DNA of 64,000 bases, taken from an uncultured Polaribacter sp. Its GTDB lineage: Bacteria > Bacteroidota > Bacteroidia > Flavobacteriales > Flavobacteriaceae. The stretch lies in contig CALSOT010000004.1 of the NCBI GenBank assembly GCA_943788045.1, forward strand, positions 1-64,000, in the 5' to 3' direction. A program made the position numbers and the translations under genes. This document shows, one piece after another, positions 8,669 through 17,257 of the stretch (positions within the stretch are counted from its first letter, which is position 1; each line of letters starts with the position of its first letter). The notes under the pieces are model-generated. The model searched no databases. It was not told the origin of the DNA and saw only the letters and a program-made list of their open reading frames with translations.

Positions 8669-11245
8669 ATGGACGATAATTTTTCACCAAAAGTCAGAGA
8701 TGTAATAACTTTCAGTAAAGAAGAGGCGCTGCGTTTAGGCCATGAATTTATTGGAACAGAGCATCTTTTGCTAGGTCTAATAAGAAAAGGAGATGGAAGA
8801 GCAATAGAAATACTAACGGCATTTGATGTTGATTTAGTTTTATTGCGTAAAAAATTAGAACAACTAAACCCTGCACCCCCTGCTTTTCTTGAAAACACAG
8901 ACAAACCGAATTTACGATTAACAAGACAAGCTGAAAAAGCCTTAAAAACAACTTTTTTAGAAGCAAAGTTATATCAAAGTGATTCAATCGATACCGCACA
9001 TTTACTAATGTGTATCTTAAGAAATGAGAATGACCCAACGACAAAACTGATTCATAAGCATCATGTAAATTATGACGAAGCAAAGTCGCTTTACAAAGAA
9101 TTACATGTTGAAGATAAAGATGAATCAGAAAACCTGAATTTACCAAAAAATCCGATTGCAGAAACACCCTCGGATAATGATTTTCCGTCAAAAAAAACAA
9201 ATCCTTTTGATCAACCTCAAAAAGAAAAAAACGTTAAAAAATCTAGAACGCCAGTTTTAGACAACTTTGGCAGAGATTTAACGAATTTAGCAGAAAACGG
9301 AAAACTTGATCCTGTTGTTGGAAGACAAAAAGAAATTGAGAGGGTTTCCCAAATATTAAGTAGAAGAAAGAAAAATAATCCAATGTTAATTGGTGAACCT
9401 GGAGTGGGTAAATCTGCTATTGCAGAAGGATTAGCTCTGCGTATTATCGAAAGAAAAGTATCAAGAATTTTATTCGACAAACGTCTTATTTCTCTAGACT
9501 TAGCAAGTTTGGTTGCGGGTACAAAGTACCGTGGACAGTTTGAGGAACGCATGAAGGCGTTAATGAATGAACTTGAAAAAAATGATGATATTATTTTATT
9601 CATAGATGAAATTCACACTATTGTGGGCGCTGGCGGTGCAACAGGTTCTCTAGATGCTTCTAATATGCTAAAACCAGCACTTGCTAGAGGCGAGATACAA
9701 TGTATTGGTGCCACTACACTTGACGAATTTAGAACTAATATTGAGAAAGATGGTGCCTTAGAACGTCGATTTCAAAAAGTAATTATAGATCCAACCAGCG
9801 TAAAAGAAACGATACAAATTTTACATAATATAAAAAGTAAGTACGAAGAACATCATCATGTAAATTACACAGACGAAGCAATTAACGCTTGTGTAAAATT
9901 AACGAATAGATATATGACAGATCGTTTTCTACCAGACAAGGCTATTGATGCTTTAGACGAGGCTGGCTCTAGAATTCATATTACAAACATTGTTGTTCCC
10001 CAGCAGGTACTTGAATTAGAATCTCAGTTAGAAATCATCAAAGACCACAAAACAAAAGCGGTAAACAGTCAGAAATACGAAGAAGCTGCCAAACTGCGTG
10101 ATGATGAGAAAAATATGGAATCTGCTTTGGCTTCCGCTCAAAATCAATGGGAAGAAGACACTAAATTAAATAGAGAAGTTGTAACAGAAAATAATGTGGC
10201 CGAAGTTGTTTCCATGATGACAGGAATACCTGTTAATAGAGTTGCAGAAGCAGAAACGAACAGGTTGCATGAATTACCCAAACTAATAAAGGGAAAAGTA
10301 ATTGGACAAGATGAAGCCGTAGTGAAAGTTGTAAAAGCAATTCAGCGTAACAGGGTTGGTTTAAAAGACCCAAATAAACCTATTGGGTCTTTCATTTTCT
10401 TAGGACAAACCGGTGTTGGTAAAACACAATTGGCAAAAATTTTAGCACGTGAGTTATTCGACTCTGATGATTCTTTAATTAGAATCGACATGAGTGAATA
10501 CATGGAGAAATTTGCTGTTTCACGCTTAATTGGCGCACCTCCTGGATATGTTGGTTATGAGGAAGGAGGCCAATTAACCGAAAAAGTTAGACGAAAACCT
10601 TATTCAGTAATCTTATTAGATGAGATTGAAAAAGCACATCCTGATGTGTTTAATATGCTGCTACAAATTTTAGATGACGGACATATTACCGACAGCCTCG
10701 GTCGTAAAATAGATTTTAGAAATACAATAATTATAATGACTTCTAACATTGGTGCTCGTCAATTAAAAGATTTTGGGGGTGGTGTTGGTTTCGGAACTTC
10801 GGCAAAAAAAATACAAGAGGATGCACATGCCAAATCTGTAATCGAAGGCGCTTTAAAGAAATCTTTTGCTCCAGAATTTTTAAACCGAATTGATGATGTT
10901 ATTATCTTTAACGCTTTAGAAAGAAAAGATATTCACAATATAATAAATATTGAACTAGATAAATTATTAAAAAGAATAGCAGACTTAGGCTATACATTAA
11001 ACTTAAGCGACAAAGCAAAAGATTATATAGCAGACAAAGGTTTCGATAAAAAATACGGTGCAAGACCACTTAAAAGAGCAATACAGAAATACATTGAGGA
11101 TGCTTTGGCACAAGAAATTGTAAACTCTAAACTCTATGAAGGAGATACCATAAATATGGATTTAGACGAGAAAGAAAACAAACTCACTATTAAAATAGAA
11201 AAAGGCGAGAAAAAAACTGAAAAAAGACCAGAAGCTAAATCTTAA
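8669..11245 (+). CDS. clpC: ATP-dependent Clp protease ATP-binding subunit ClpC
   Basis: This 858-residue class I Hsp100/Clp unfoldase feeds substrates to ClpP. The N-terminal ClpN repeats are at about 5-150. AAA1 has Walker A GEPGVGKS (242-249), Walker B FIDE (311-314) and pore loop KYRG (286-289). A UVR-type coiled middle segment (YEEAAKLRD, about 470-478) marks ClpC rather than ClpA or ClpB. AAA2 has Walker A GQTGVGKT (579-586) and pore loop GYVGYEEGG. The C terminus is lysine-rich. It acts in the cytoplasm in protein quality control. It is monocistronic and followed by a strong terminator. Confidence 0.96.
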   Translation: MDDNFSPKVRDVITFSKEEALRLGHEFIGTEHLLLGLIRKGDGRAIEILTAFDVDLVLLRKKLEQLNPAPPAFLENTDKPNLRLTRQAEKALKTTFLEAKLYQSDSIDTAHLLMCILRNENDPTTKLIHKHHVNYDEAKSLYKELHVEDKDESENLNLPKNPIAETPSDNDFPSKKTNPFDQPQKEKNVKKSRTPVLDNFGRDLTNLAENGKLDPVVGRQKEIERVSQILSRRKKNNPMLIGEPGVGKSAIAEGLALRIIERKVSRILFDKRLISLDLASLVAGTKYRGQFEERMKALMNELEKNDDIILFIDEIHTIVGAGGATGSLDASNMLKPALARGEIQCIGATTLDEFRTNIEKDGALERRFQKVIIDPTSVKETIQILHNIKSKYEEHHHVNYTDEAINACVKLTNRYMTDRFLPDKAIDALDEAGSRIHITNIVVPQQVLELESQLEIIKDHKTKAVNSQKYEEAAKLRDDEKNMESALASAQNQWEEDTKLNREVVTENNVAEVVSMMTGIPVNRVAEAETNRLHELPKLIKGKVIGQDEAVVKVVKAIQRNRVGLKDPNKPIGSFIFLGQTGVGKTQLAKILARELFDSDDSLIRIDMSEYMEKFAVSRLIGAPPGYVGYEEGGQLTEKVRRKPYSVILLDEIEKAHPDVFNMLLQILDDGHITDSLGRKIDFRNTIIIMTSNIGARQLKDFGGGVGFGTSAKKIQEDAHAKSVIEGALKKSFAPEFLNRIDDVIIFNALERKDIHNIINIELDKLLKRIADLGYTLNLSDKAKDYIADKGFDKKYGARPLKRAIQKYIEDALAQEIVNSKLYEGDTINMDLDEKENKLTIKIEKGEKKTEKRPEAKS

Positions 11246-11252
11246 TTTACAG

Positions 11253-11282
11253 AAATCCCAGACAAAAGTTTGGGATTTTTTA
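11253..11282 (+). terminator. Rho-independent terminator after clpC
   Basis: An 11-bp stem (11253-11263 with 11268-11278, one G-T pair) with loop AAAA is followed by a T run, 8 nt after the clpC stop. It lies between convergent genes. Confidence 0.85.
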
Positions 11283-11350
11283 ACTTTTAATAAAAGGCTT
11301 TCGAAATTGCCAACTTATTTTCGTTTTTAGGTGTAGATCTTAAAAATAAT

Positions 11351-12133
11351 TTAAACTATAATTTTTAAGCCATCGTAAGCTAAAAAAACATTTTTTGGAA
11401 GTGTTTCAGACACAGTTTCATGAAAACCTAACATATGGCTTATGTGTGTAAAATATGCTTTTTTTGGTTTAACCTCTGATACGAAATCTAATGCCTCCTG
11501 CAAGTTAAAGTGCGTAGGATGTTCCTCTATTCTTAAAGCGCTAACAACCAAAACATCTAAATTTTGTAACTTTCGCTTTTCTTTATCAGAAACGGTTTTA
11601 ACGTCGGTTAAATAAGCAAAATTGCCAAGTCGATAAGCTGTAATCGGAATATTTCCATGCATAACTTCTATTGGCGTTACTTCCAAGTCATCAACAATAA
11701 AAGTGTCCTTATCTATCACTTTCGGCATAACACTTGGCGCTCCAGGATATCTATTTTCTAACTTGAAAATATATTCAAATCGCTTTTCTAAACTCTTTAA
11801 AGTTCTTTTATTTAAATAAATAGGCATCTCTCCTATTTTGTAACAAAAAGCCCTTAAATCATCCAAACCACCAATATGATCAGCGTGCTCATGCGTAAAA
11901 AAAACTCCATTTAAAGATTGTAATTCTTCTCTTAACACTTGCTGCCTGAAGTCTAAACCACAATCTACTGTATAAGAAACATTATCCCAAGAAATTAAAA
12001 TAGAAGAACGTAACCGTTTGTCTTTTATATCTTTAGACAAACAAACAGGATGTTTATTGGCAATCATAGGAATTCCTTGAGAAGTACCAGTTCCTAAAAA
12101 GGTTATAGTAAGTTGCTTTTTATTGTGTTTCAT
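11351..12133 (-). CDS. MBL-fold metallo-hydrolase (PhnP-like phosphodiesterase family)
   Basis: This 260-residue cytoplasmic protein has the metallo-beta-lactamase fold. The metal-binding signature THEHADHIGG places His81, His83, Asp85 and His86, and later histidines (VMHGN, FTHISHMLG) complete a di-metal site. The opening FLGTGTSQGIP is typical of the PhnP / phosphoribosyl cyclic phosphodiesterase branch, which acts on cyclic phosphate or nucleotide substrates. The true substrate here is not known. A perfect TATTTTTG box ends 5 nt before the ATG, so the mRNA is probably leaderless. It is transcribed divergently from the next gene. Confidence 0.85.
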   Translation of the reverse strand: MKHNKKQLTITFLGTGTSQGIPMIANKHPVCLSKDIKDKRLRSSILISWDNVSYTVDCGLDFRQQVLREELQSLNGVFFTHEHADHIGGLDDLRAFCYKIGEMPIYLNKRTLKSLEKRFEYIFKLENRYPGAPSVMPKVIDKDTFIVDDLEVTPIEVMHGNIPITAYRLGNFAYLTDVKTVSDKEKRKLQNLDVLVVSALRIEEHPTHFNLQEALDFVSEVKPKKAYFTHISHMLGFHETVSETLPKNVFLAYDGLKIIV

Positions 12134-12138
12134 TATAA

Positions 12139-12146
12139 CAAAAATA
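12139..12146 (-). promoter_or_regulatory. -7 box of the MBL-hydrolase gene (leaderless spacing)
   Basis: The minus strand reads TATTTTTG followed by TTATA and then the ATG at 12133. With a start site about 5 nt after the box, transcription would begin at or next to the start codon. No clear -33 TTG is seen. Confidence 0.5.
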
Positions 12147-12155
12147 AGATAAAAA

Positions 12156-12187
12156 TTGACTGATAGCTTTCTATTTTAGTACATTTG
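12156..12187 (+). promoter_or_regulatory. Promoter for the 484-residue conserved gene
   Basis: TTG (12156-12158), 21 nt, then TACATTTG (12180-12187): a full match to the Bacteroidota promoter, with the ATG 22 nt downstream at 12210. It is divergent from the MBL-gene promoter in the same 76-bp gap. Confidence 0.65.
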
Positions 12188-12209
12188 TTTTACGCAAAAA
12201 TAATATCAC

Positions 12210-13664
12210 ATGGCAGTATCTTTAAAAGGAGATAAAATGATTAGTAGTGTTCCTACAACTAAAAGCAAAGCTTTAAGAATTAATTTAAACTCAGATATTT
12301 ACGGAACCTTTGCAGAAATTGGTGCAGGACAAGAAACTGCTCGTAATTTCTTTAGATCTGGTGCTGCTTCTGGGACTATTGCAAAAGCAATGAGTGCATA
12401 TGATAAAGATTTTTCTGATGCTATTTATGGCACAGAAGAAGATAATCGCTACGTTACACAGCCACGTTTGAAAAAAATGTTAGGTCATGAAATTGATCTA
12501 ATGGAAGATCGTTTAAGTAGACAAAAACATCCTAATAAATTATTTTTTAGTTACGCAAATACGGTAACAACTATCGATTTTGCTAAAAAATTTAAAGGAC
12601 ATGGATGGGTTGGTATTCGCTTTCAATTAGATCCTTTAGAGGATTATAATGAAATTGTTTTACACCTACGTTTTAAGGAAACGGATACTCGCTTGCAACA
12701 AGAAACTCTTGGAGTTTTAGGTGTAAACTTAATATATGGTGCCTTTTATTTAAATGACGACCCAAAGGATTTAGTAAAATCTTTTTATGATAATATAAAT
12801 AATGATCAGCTAGAAATTGATATGATCAATTTCTCAGGTCCTCGTTTTATGTATGTTGACAATCGTTTAATGAGCTTACAATTAGTTAAAAATGGTATGA
12901 CTAATGCAGTGATGTTTGGACCTGATGGAAATAATCTTTTACCAGCTCAAGTGCTATATAAAAAAAATATACTTGCATTACGAGGTAGCTTTAGACCAGT
13001 TACAATGGTAAACATGGATATGTACGAGAAGTCTAAACAACTCTTTTTGGAAGAAAACAAAGTATCAGAAAGTAAAACACAAGTAATTTTTGAAATTACT
13101 TTAAGCAACTTAACTTCAGAAGGAAAAATTAATGAACGAGATTTTCTCGATAGAGCAGAATTATTATGTTCTCTTGGGCAGAATGTAATGATTACTAGCT
13201 TTCAACAATACTTTAAACTAGTAGAATATTTTAGCGAATTTACAAAAGAGAGAATGGCACTAGCTATGGGGGCTCAAAATCTTATACAAATCTTTGATGA
13301 AAAATATTATCGTAATTTAAGTGGAGGAATTTTAGAGGCTTTCGGAAAATTATTCTTCAAGGACTTAAAAGTATATATGTATCCCTCTCACGATCCTATT
13401 AACAAAGAATATATTACAAGTGAGAATCTAAAGGTACATCCACGAATGAAAGAATTATACAAATTCTTTAAAAACAATGGTAAAGTTTTAGACATTAAGG
13501 TAACTGATAAAGATATTCTTGATATATTCTCAAGAAAAGTTTTAAAAAAGATCATTAAAGGAGAAGAAGGTTGGGAACAACTACTACCAGAAGGAATTTC
13601 AGACATCATTAAACAAAAAAGACTTTTCGGTTATTCTAGACCTCGGGTAAAAAGCAAACATTAA
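12210..13664 (+). CDS. Conserved flavobacterial protein of unknown function (484 aa)
   Basis: I recognise this as a protein widely conserved in Flavobacteriia, but I cannot assign an activity. From memory such proteins carry conflicting labels (TonB receptor, nicotinate-nucleotide adenylyltransferase). The sequence supports neither: there is no signal peptide, no carboxypeptidase-like or plug domain, and no nucleotidyltransferase HxGH motif. It looks like a soluble cytoplasmic protein with Gly/Ala-rich motifs near the start (IGAGQETARNFFRSGAASG) and a conserved core (FGPDGNNLLPA). A well-formed promoter precedes it, and it lies 43 nt before the ECF sigma gene, so read-through is possible. Confidence 0.8.
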   Translation: MAVSLKGDKMISSVPTTKSKALRINLNSDIYGTFAEIGAGQETARNFFRSGAASGTIAKAMSAYDKDFSDAIYGTEEDNRYVTQPRLKKMLGHEIDLMEDRLSRQKHPNKLFFSYANTVTTIDFAKKFKGHGWVGIRFQLDPLEDYNEIVLHLRFKETDTRLQQETLGVLGVNLIYGAFYLNDDPKDLVKSFYDNINNDQLEIDMINFSGPRFMYVDNRLMSLQLVKNGMTNAVMFGPDGNNLLPAQVLYKKNILALRGSFRPVTMVNMDMYEKSKQLFLEENKVSESKTQVIFEITLSNLTSEGKINERDFLDRAELLCSLGQNVMITSFQQYFKLVEYFSEFTKERMALAMGAQNLIQIFDEKYYRNLSGGILEAFGKLFFKDLKVYMYPSHDPINKEYITSENLKVHPRMKELYKFFKNNGKVLDIKVTDKDILDIFSRKVLKKIIKGEEGWEQLLPEGISDIIKQKRLFGYSRPRVKSKH

Positions 13665-13707
13665 ACCTTTTTAAATATTTTAAGTCTATAAGTTATAAAG
13701 TATATAC

Positions 13708-14256
13708 TTGACAGATGAAGCTATTTTAATAGAGCAATTAAAAAATGTTCAAACTAAAGAAAAGGCGTTTAGAGAACTAATTAAACTCTACAAAGAACGA
13801 CTTTATTGGCATATCCGTAAAATCGTTATATCTCATAACGATGCGGATGACGTGCTGCAGAATACATTTATCAAGATTTTTAAAAACATTGATAAATTTA
13901 ACCAAAAAAGCAAGTTGTTTTCCTGGATGTACAGAATTGCAACTAATGAGGCCATTACCTTTATCAATAAGAGAGCAAAACGAAATAATATAAATATTGA
14001 TGATTATCAAAAAGAATTAACTTCGACTTTAGGTTGTGATAATTTTTTTACTGGTAATGAAATTCAACTTATTTTACAAAGGGCAATTGCTACCTTACCA
14101 CAAAAGCAACAACTTGTTTTTAACATGAAATACTTTGATGAACTAAAATACACTGAAATGTCTGAAATTTTAGAAACCTCTGTAGGATCATTGAAAGCCT
14201 CATATTTCCATGCGGTTAAAAAAATTGAACTCTTTATTAAAAAGAAAACTAATTAA
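13708..14256 (+). CDS. ECF-type RNA polymerase sigma factor
   Basis: This 182-residue sigma-70 family protein has region 2 (about 20-90: the DDVLQNTFIKIFKN segment and a FSWMYRIATNEAI motif for -10 recognition) and region 4 (about 125-178: LPQKQQLVFNMKYFDELKYTEMSEILETSVGSLK, given here as position only for the helix-turn-helix). Translation must start at TTG (13708). An in-frame stop lies 12 nt upstream and there is no ATG before residue 76. It heads a three-gene operon with a membrane protein and a Spy-like protein. Confidence 0.93.
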   Translation: MTDEAILIEQLKNVQTKEKAFRELIKLYKERLYWHIRKIVISHNDADDVLQNTFIKIFKNIDKFNQKSKLFSWMYRIATNEAITFINKRAKRNNINIDDYQKELTSTLGCDNFFTGNEIQLILQRAIATLPQKQQLVFNMKYFDELKYTEMSEILETSVGSLKASYFHAVKKIELFIKKKTN

Positions 14257-14289
14257 ACCTTTCTATATAATTAGGGTCTAAACATAATA

Positions 14290-14829
14290 ATGAAACATAA
14301 TATAAAAATTAGCGAAGCGTATTTAAACTCTATTCTTGAAAAAGAAAGTGGTTTTTGCACGCCTAAAAACTATTTTAATAAAATTGAAGATAGTTTTGAA
14401 GTTAAATTAATTGAAGAAGAGTTTAAACTAGAAGAAGGGTTTACGCTCCCTTATTCATATTTTAACGAATTAGAAAATGAGATTTTAGCGAAGGTTTTGT
14501 CCAATAAAAAAGAAACAAAACTTATTTCTTTCAAAGAGAGAATATTAAAATTCATTCCTATGACAGCTGCAGCTATTGTAATATTATTTGTTGGATTAAA
14601 TTCTTTTGTATTTAATACTACTGAAGAATTTACCTCAGATTCTCTTTCGGAAATTGATATTGAATATTGGTTAGACACCAGTACTATAGATACATATGAA
14701 GTTTCAATTACCATTGAAGATGTTCTTTTAGACGAAAATGATTTTTACTTTACTAATCTAGAAGATAAAACCATTGAAGACTACATCAACTCCATTGATA
14801 ACAACTCTATATTTGAAGAATTAGACTAA
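14290..14829 (+). CDS. Single-pass membrane protein, probable anti-sigma partner
   Basis: This 179-residue protein has one transmembrane helix (about 88-108). The cytoplasmic N-terminal part holds a duplicated motif GFxxPxxYFNx(I/L)E (residues 21-33 and 50-62). The part after the membrane is strikingly acidic: about 22 Asp/Glu and a single Lys in some 70 residues. Its position 33 nt after an ECF sigma gene suggests it binds the sigma factor, but no ZAS zinc motif is present, so this is inference from context. A basic periplasmic protein follows 10 nt downstream. Confidence 0.75.
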   Translation: MKHNIKISEAYLNSILEKESGFCTPKNYFNKIEDSFEVKLIEEEFKLEEGFTLPYSYFNELENEILAKVLSNKKETKLISFKERILKFIPMTAAAIVILFVGLNSFVFNTTEEFTSDSLSEIDIEYWLDTSTIDTYEVSITIEDVLLDENDFYFTNLEDKTIEDYINSIDNNSIFEELD

Positions 14830-14839
14830 AACTAAAATT

Positions 14840-15292
14840 ATGAAAAAGTTACTAACCTTTCTGTGTATTATCATTTTTTGCACTCTCTCTAGCTACTCTC
14901 AGGAAAAAAAAGGAAGTAAAGAAAAAATAAGAACACTTAAAATCGCGTACATTACAGATCGATTAAATTTAACACCAAATGAAGCTGAGAAATTTTGGCC
15001 TATTTACAATACTTATGATGAAAATCATCGATTATTAAGAAGTAAACTCAGATTAGAAATAAAAAAAAGTATTAAAGAAAAAAAGTTAATAGATACACTT
15101 TCAGAAAGAGAATCCCAAAGGTTGGTTTTATTAAAACAAACTATTGACAACCAAATTTATGAATCTAAAAAAAAATTTATTGAACAAATAAAAAAGGTTA
15201 TCTCTTATAAAAAGATTATTAAGTTACACCTTGCAGAACTAGATTTTGGTAGAAACTTAATGAGAAAATACAAAAATAGTAGAAGAAATTAA
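14840..15292 (+). CDS. Spy/CpxP-like periplasmic protein (sensor of ECF sigma type)
   Basis: This 150-residue protein has an N-terminal signal peptide (MKKLLTFLCIIIFCTLSSYSQ). The rest is helical, and rich in Lys and Arg. The segment RLNLTPNEAEKFWPIY is typical of the Bacteroidota family labelled 'sensor of ECF-type sigma factor', related to Spy/CpxP chaperone-like proteins. It ends the sigma operon. The basic charge contrasts with the acidic periplasmic tail of the preceding membrane protein, so the two may interact; that is inference. Confidence 0.8.
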   Translation: MKKLLTFLCIIIFCTLSSYSQEKKGSKEKIRTLKIAYITDRLNLTPNEAEKFWPIYNTYDENHRLLRSKLRLEIKKSIKEKKLIDTLSERESQRLVLLKQTIDNQIYESKKKFIEQIKKVISYKKIIKLHLAELDFGRNLMRKYKNSRRN

Positions 15293-15317
15293 GAAAAGTT
15301 AAGTTACGTCTTTTCTT
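15291..15317. terminator. Weak hairpin between convergent genes
   Basis: AAGAAAAG (15291-15298) pairs with CTTTTCTT (15310-15317) around an 11-nt loop. It overlaps the stop regions of both the sigma operon and the small minus-strand gene. The stem is A/T-rich and weak. Confidence 0.3.
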
Positions 15318-15514
15318 TATTTGTTAATTAAGGCTAAGTAAAGGTGTAATTCAGGTTTATTAGAAGTAAATTGTTTTAACCAAATTGTTAATTCATCTAT
15401 CTCATAAGGTAGTAATCTACATAAAGCCTTTTCTACCTCCTTACAAAACAAATCAGAATTAAAACTCACCTTTTTTAGCACAGTTTTAGTGTACTCAAAC
15501 ATTGCTCTAGCCAT
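15317..15514 (-). CDS. Small conserved hypothetical protein (65 aa)
   Basis: This 65-residue protein begins MARAMFEYTKTVLKKVSF and ends PELHLYLALINK, with no signal peptide or membrane segment. I recognise the sequence style as a small cytoplasmic protein recurrent in Flavobacteriia, but no function is known to me. A possible promoter (TAGATTTG at 15576-15569) lies 54 nt upstream. It is convergent with the sigma operon and codirectional with the 86-residue gene, from which a terminator separates it. Confidence 0.7.
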   Translation of the reverse strand: MARAMFEYTKTVLKKVSFNSDLFCKEVEKALCRLLPYEIDELTIWLKQFTSNKPELHLYLALINK

Positions 15515-15568
15515 TTTTTTTTATTAGATTCTACTTATAGAACGTTTACTAAATTGATTTTAGTACAC

Positions 15569-15576
15569 CAAATCTA
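15569..15576 (-). promoter_or_regulatory. Possible -7 box for the 65-aa gene
   Basis: TAGATTTG on the minus strand matches TAnnTTTG. It lies within a few bases of the preceding terminator hairpin, and no -33 TTG is obvious. Confidence 0.35.
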
Positions 15577-15577
15577 A

Positions 15578-15609
15578 TAAAAAAACCATCATTTTTTAAA
15601 ATGATGGTC
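15578..15609 (-). terminator. Rho-independent terminator of the 86-aa gene
   Basis: ATGATGGT (15601-15608) pairs with ACCATCAT (15585-15592), extended by AAA/TTT, and is followed on the minus strand by a T-rich run. It lies about 30 nt after the stop of the 86-residue gene. Confidence 0.8.
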
Positions 15610-15637
15610 TTAAATTTTGCTTAAAAATTTGTTAAGA

Positions 15638-15898
15638 TTATAAAGTATTAATCTTTTCCACTAAACCTTTAGCTTTTTCTTCTAATTCTGCATTAATCGC
15701 ATTAAAATGCGCTTTCTTATTTTCAACATTTTTACTGTTCACTTTAGCAACTAAAATATCAAAAGTTGAAATAGCCTCATCAATGATAGCGTCACCTTTT
15801 TCTGGTGCGTTTTTTAAAATTGAAACATCTAATGCATATTCGATAACATCACCTAAAACGTAATTGATATCTTTTTTTAAGTTTTTAATACTTGCCAT
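15638..15898 (-). CDS. Small conserved hypothetical protein (86 aa)
   Basis: This 86-residue, largely helical cytoplasmic protein contains KDINYVLGDVIEYALD and a Lys/Glu-rich C terminus (NAELEEKAKGLVEKINTL). I know it as a conserved protein of Flavobacteriia without assigned function. A TAGTTTTG box at 15929-15922, just inside the end of the upstream acetyltransferase gene, suggests its own promoter. It has its own terminator. Confidence 0.8.
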   Translation of the reverse strand: MASIKNLKKDINYVLGDVIEYALDVSILKNAPEKGDAIIDEAISTFDILVAKVNSKNVENKKAHFNAINAELEEKAKGLVEKINTL

Positions 15899-15921
15899 AA
15901 CTTATTATAATTTTAATAATG

Positions 15922-15929
15922 CAAAACTA
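15922..15929 (-). promoter_or_regulatory. -7 box of the 86-aa gene
   Basis: TAGTTTTG on the minus strand fits TAnnTTTG and ends 23 nt before the ATG at 15898. It overlaps the stop codon of the preceding gene. No -33 TTG is seen. Confidence 0.4.
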
Positions 15930-16556
15930 ATTCAATTTATCTAATTCTAACTGAAATTTCTTAAAAAACTGCCCTACATGATATCCATCTACTAAAGCAT
16001 GGTTCACATTGATTGATACAGGCATTAATATTTTCCCTTTTTTTTCTTTTACACCTCCAAAAGCTAGTCGTGGTACACTATCATCTTTATTACCTGAATT
16101 TGGTTCTTTATGACTTGTAAAAGAAATCCATGGCAAAACAGAGCAATAAATACAGCCTAAAGATTTTATTTGAGGGAATAAATTAGTAGAATTTTGAATT
16201 CTTTTCTTCTCTTTCTTAAAATTTTCATTAAAAACAGTAAAATTTTCAGAAAAATCTATAAACGAAAATCCATAGGTAGTGTCTGCCCTTGCAATCGTTG
16301 CAGACGCATTTATTACATCATATATTGCTATTTTATTGTCTTCGATTCTATATTTTAAATTTTCAACAGAGTTTATTGCTTTCATACAGGCATATAAATA
16401 TTTTACAAAAAAAGAAGATGTTGTTTTTCCTACGAATTGATATGCTTTTGTTACATCTACATCTACTACAACAGCAAAAGTCGGGTCTGCCAGAGTTCTA
16501 AAGTATTGAAAGACTTCCTTTCTATTCCAAGTATCAATGTCTACATATTTTTTCAT
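15927..16556 (-). CDS. CatA-like O-acetyltransferase (chloramphenicol acetyltransferase family)
   Basis: This 209-residue protein has the size and fold of type A chloramphenicol acetyltransferases. The catalytic motif near the C terminus reads NHALVDGYHVGQF, so His186, Asp190 and Gly191 of the HHxxxDG signature are kept while the first His is Asn. The N terminus (YVDIDTWNRKEVFQYF) is also CAT-like. Family members of this kind in environmental Bacteroidota are often not proven to confer drug resistance, so the acceptor is unknown. The start codon overlaps the end of the HAD gene by 4 nt, indicating translational coupling. Confidence 0.85.
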   Translation of the reverse strand: MKKYVDIDTWNRKEVFQYFRTLADPTFAVVVDVDVTKAYQFVGKTTSSFFVKYLYACMKAINSVENLKYRIEDNKIAIYDVINASATIARADTTYGFSFIDFSENFTVFNENFKKEKKRIQNSTNLFPQIKSLGCIYCSVLPWISFTSHKEPNSGNKDDSVPRLAFGGVKEKKGKILMPVSINVNHALVDGYHVGQFFKKFQLELDKLN

Positions 16557-17254
16557 AAAAGGTCTAAAACATCCTTTAGTTTATTTATCGTGTTGTAGTT
16601 TAATTTAGATTTTTCTTCATCGGATACTTCTTCATGAACCCAAGTTGTATGAAAAGGAACATGTATTGCAGAAGCTCCTATTTCCAATAAAGGTAAGACA
16701 TCTGACTTTAAAGAATTACCTATCATTAAAAGCTCGGATGGATGAATATCTAAATGCTTAATTAATTTTAAATAATCTTTCCCTTTTTTATTACTCATAA
16801 CTTCTATGTGATGAAAATATGATAATAAATTTGATTTCTCTAATTTTCTTTCTTGATCTAGTAAATCTCCTTTTGTTGCAACAATTAATTTATACTTTCC
16901 TTGAAGAGATTGTAAAACCTCCTCTACACCATCTAACAATATTATTGGCTCTTGCAGCATTTTCTTTCCAATATTTAAAATAGCCTCAATTGTTTTTTGA
17001 TCTATCTGATAATTAGATAAGTCTAAAGCGCATTGCAGCATCGATAAAACAAAACCTTTTATGCCATAACCATAAATTTCTAGGTTCTTGATTTCCGCCT
17101 TAAAAAGCTCTTGATTAATTTTATTCTCAGTTTCGTATTTTGCTAATAATTTCGCAAATTGGTGTTCTGCATCTCTAAAATAAGTTTCATTTATCCATAA
17201 AGTGTCATCAGCATCAAAAGCTATTACCTTTACATTTTTACTTATTTTATTCAT
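16553..17254 (-). CDS. HAD-superfamily hydrolase
   Basis: This 233-residue cytoplasmic phosphatase-like protein has HAD motif I FDADDTLW (nucleophile Asp14, Asp16), motif II near VATKGD, a Lys in NKKGKDYL, and motif IV MIGNSLKSDVLPL. The cap is a small helical C1 type. The substrate is unknown. The gene lies 3 nt from kdsB and overlaps the acetyltransferase by 4 nt. As a neighbour of kdsB it might be taken for the KDO-8-phosphate phosphatase, but that enzyme (KdsC) is shorter and lacks a cap, so I do not make that call. Confidence 0.85.
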   Translation of the reverse strand: MNKISKNVKVIAFDADDTLWINETYFRDAEHQFAKLLAKYETENKINQELFKAEIKNLEIYGYGIKGFVLSMLQCALDLSNYQIDQKTIEAILNIGKKMLQEPIILLDGVEEVLQSLQGKYKLIVATKGDLLDQERKLEKSNLLSYFHHIEVMSNKKGKDYLKLIKHLDIHPSELLMIGNSLKSDVLPLLEIGASAIHVPFHTTWVHEEVSDEEKSKLNYNTINKLKDVLDLL

Positions 17255-17257
17255 TCT

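Noticed and set aside
13707..13712. TTGACA resembling a sigma-70 -35 box
   Set aside because: Bacteroidota do not use the TTGACA element in this form, and the TTG here is the start codon of the sigma factor gene.
15927..16556. Chloramphenicol resistance gene
   Set aside because: Family membership and catalytic His are visible, but the altered motif and kdsB-linked context do not support a resistance claim, and no mobile element is nearby.
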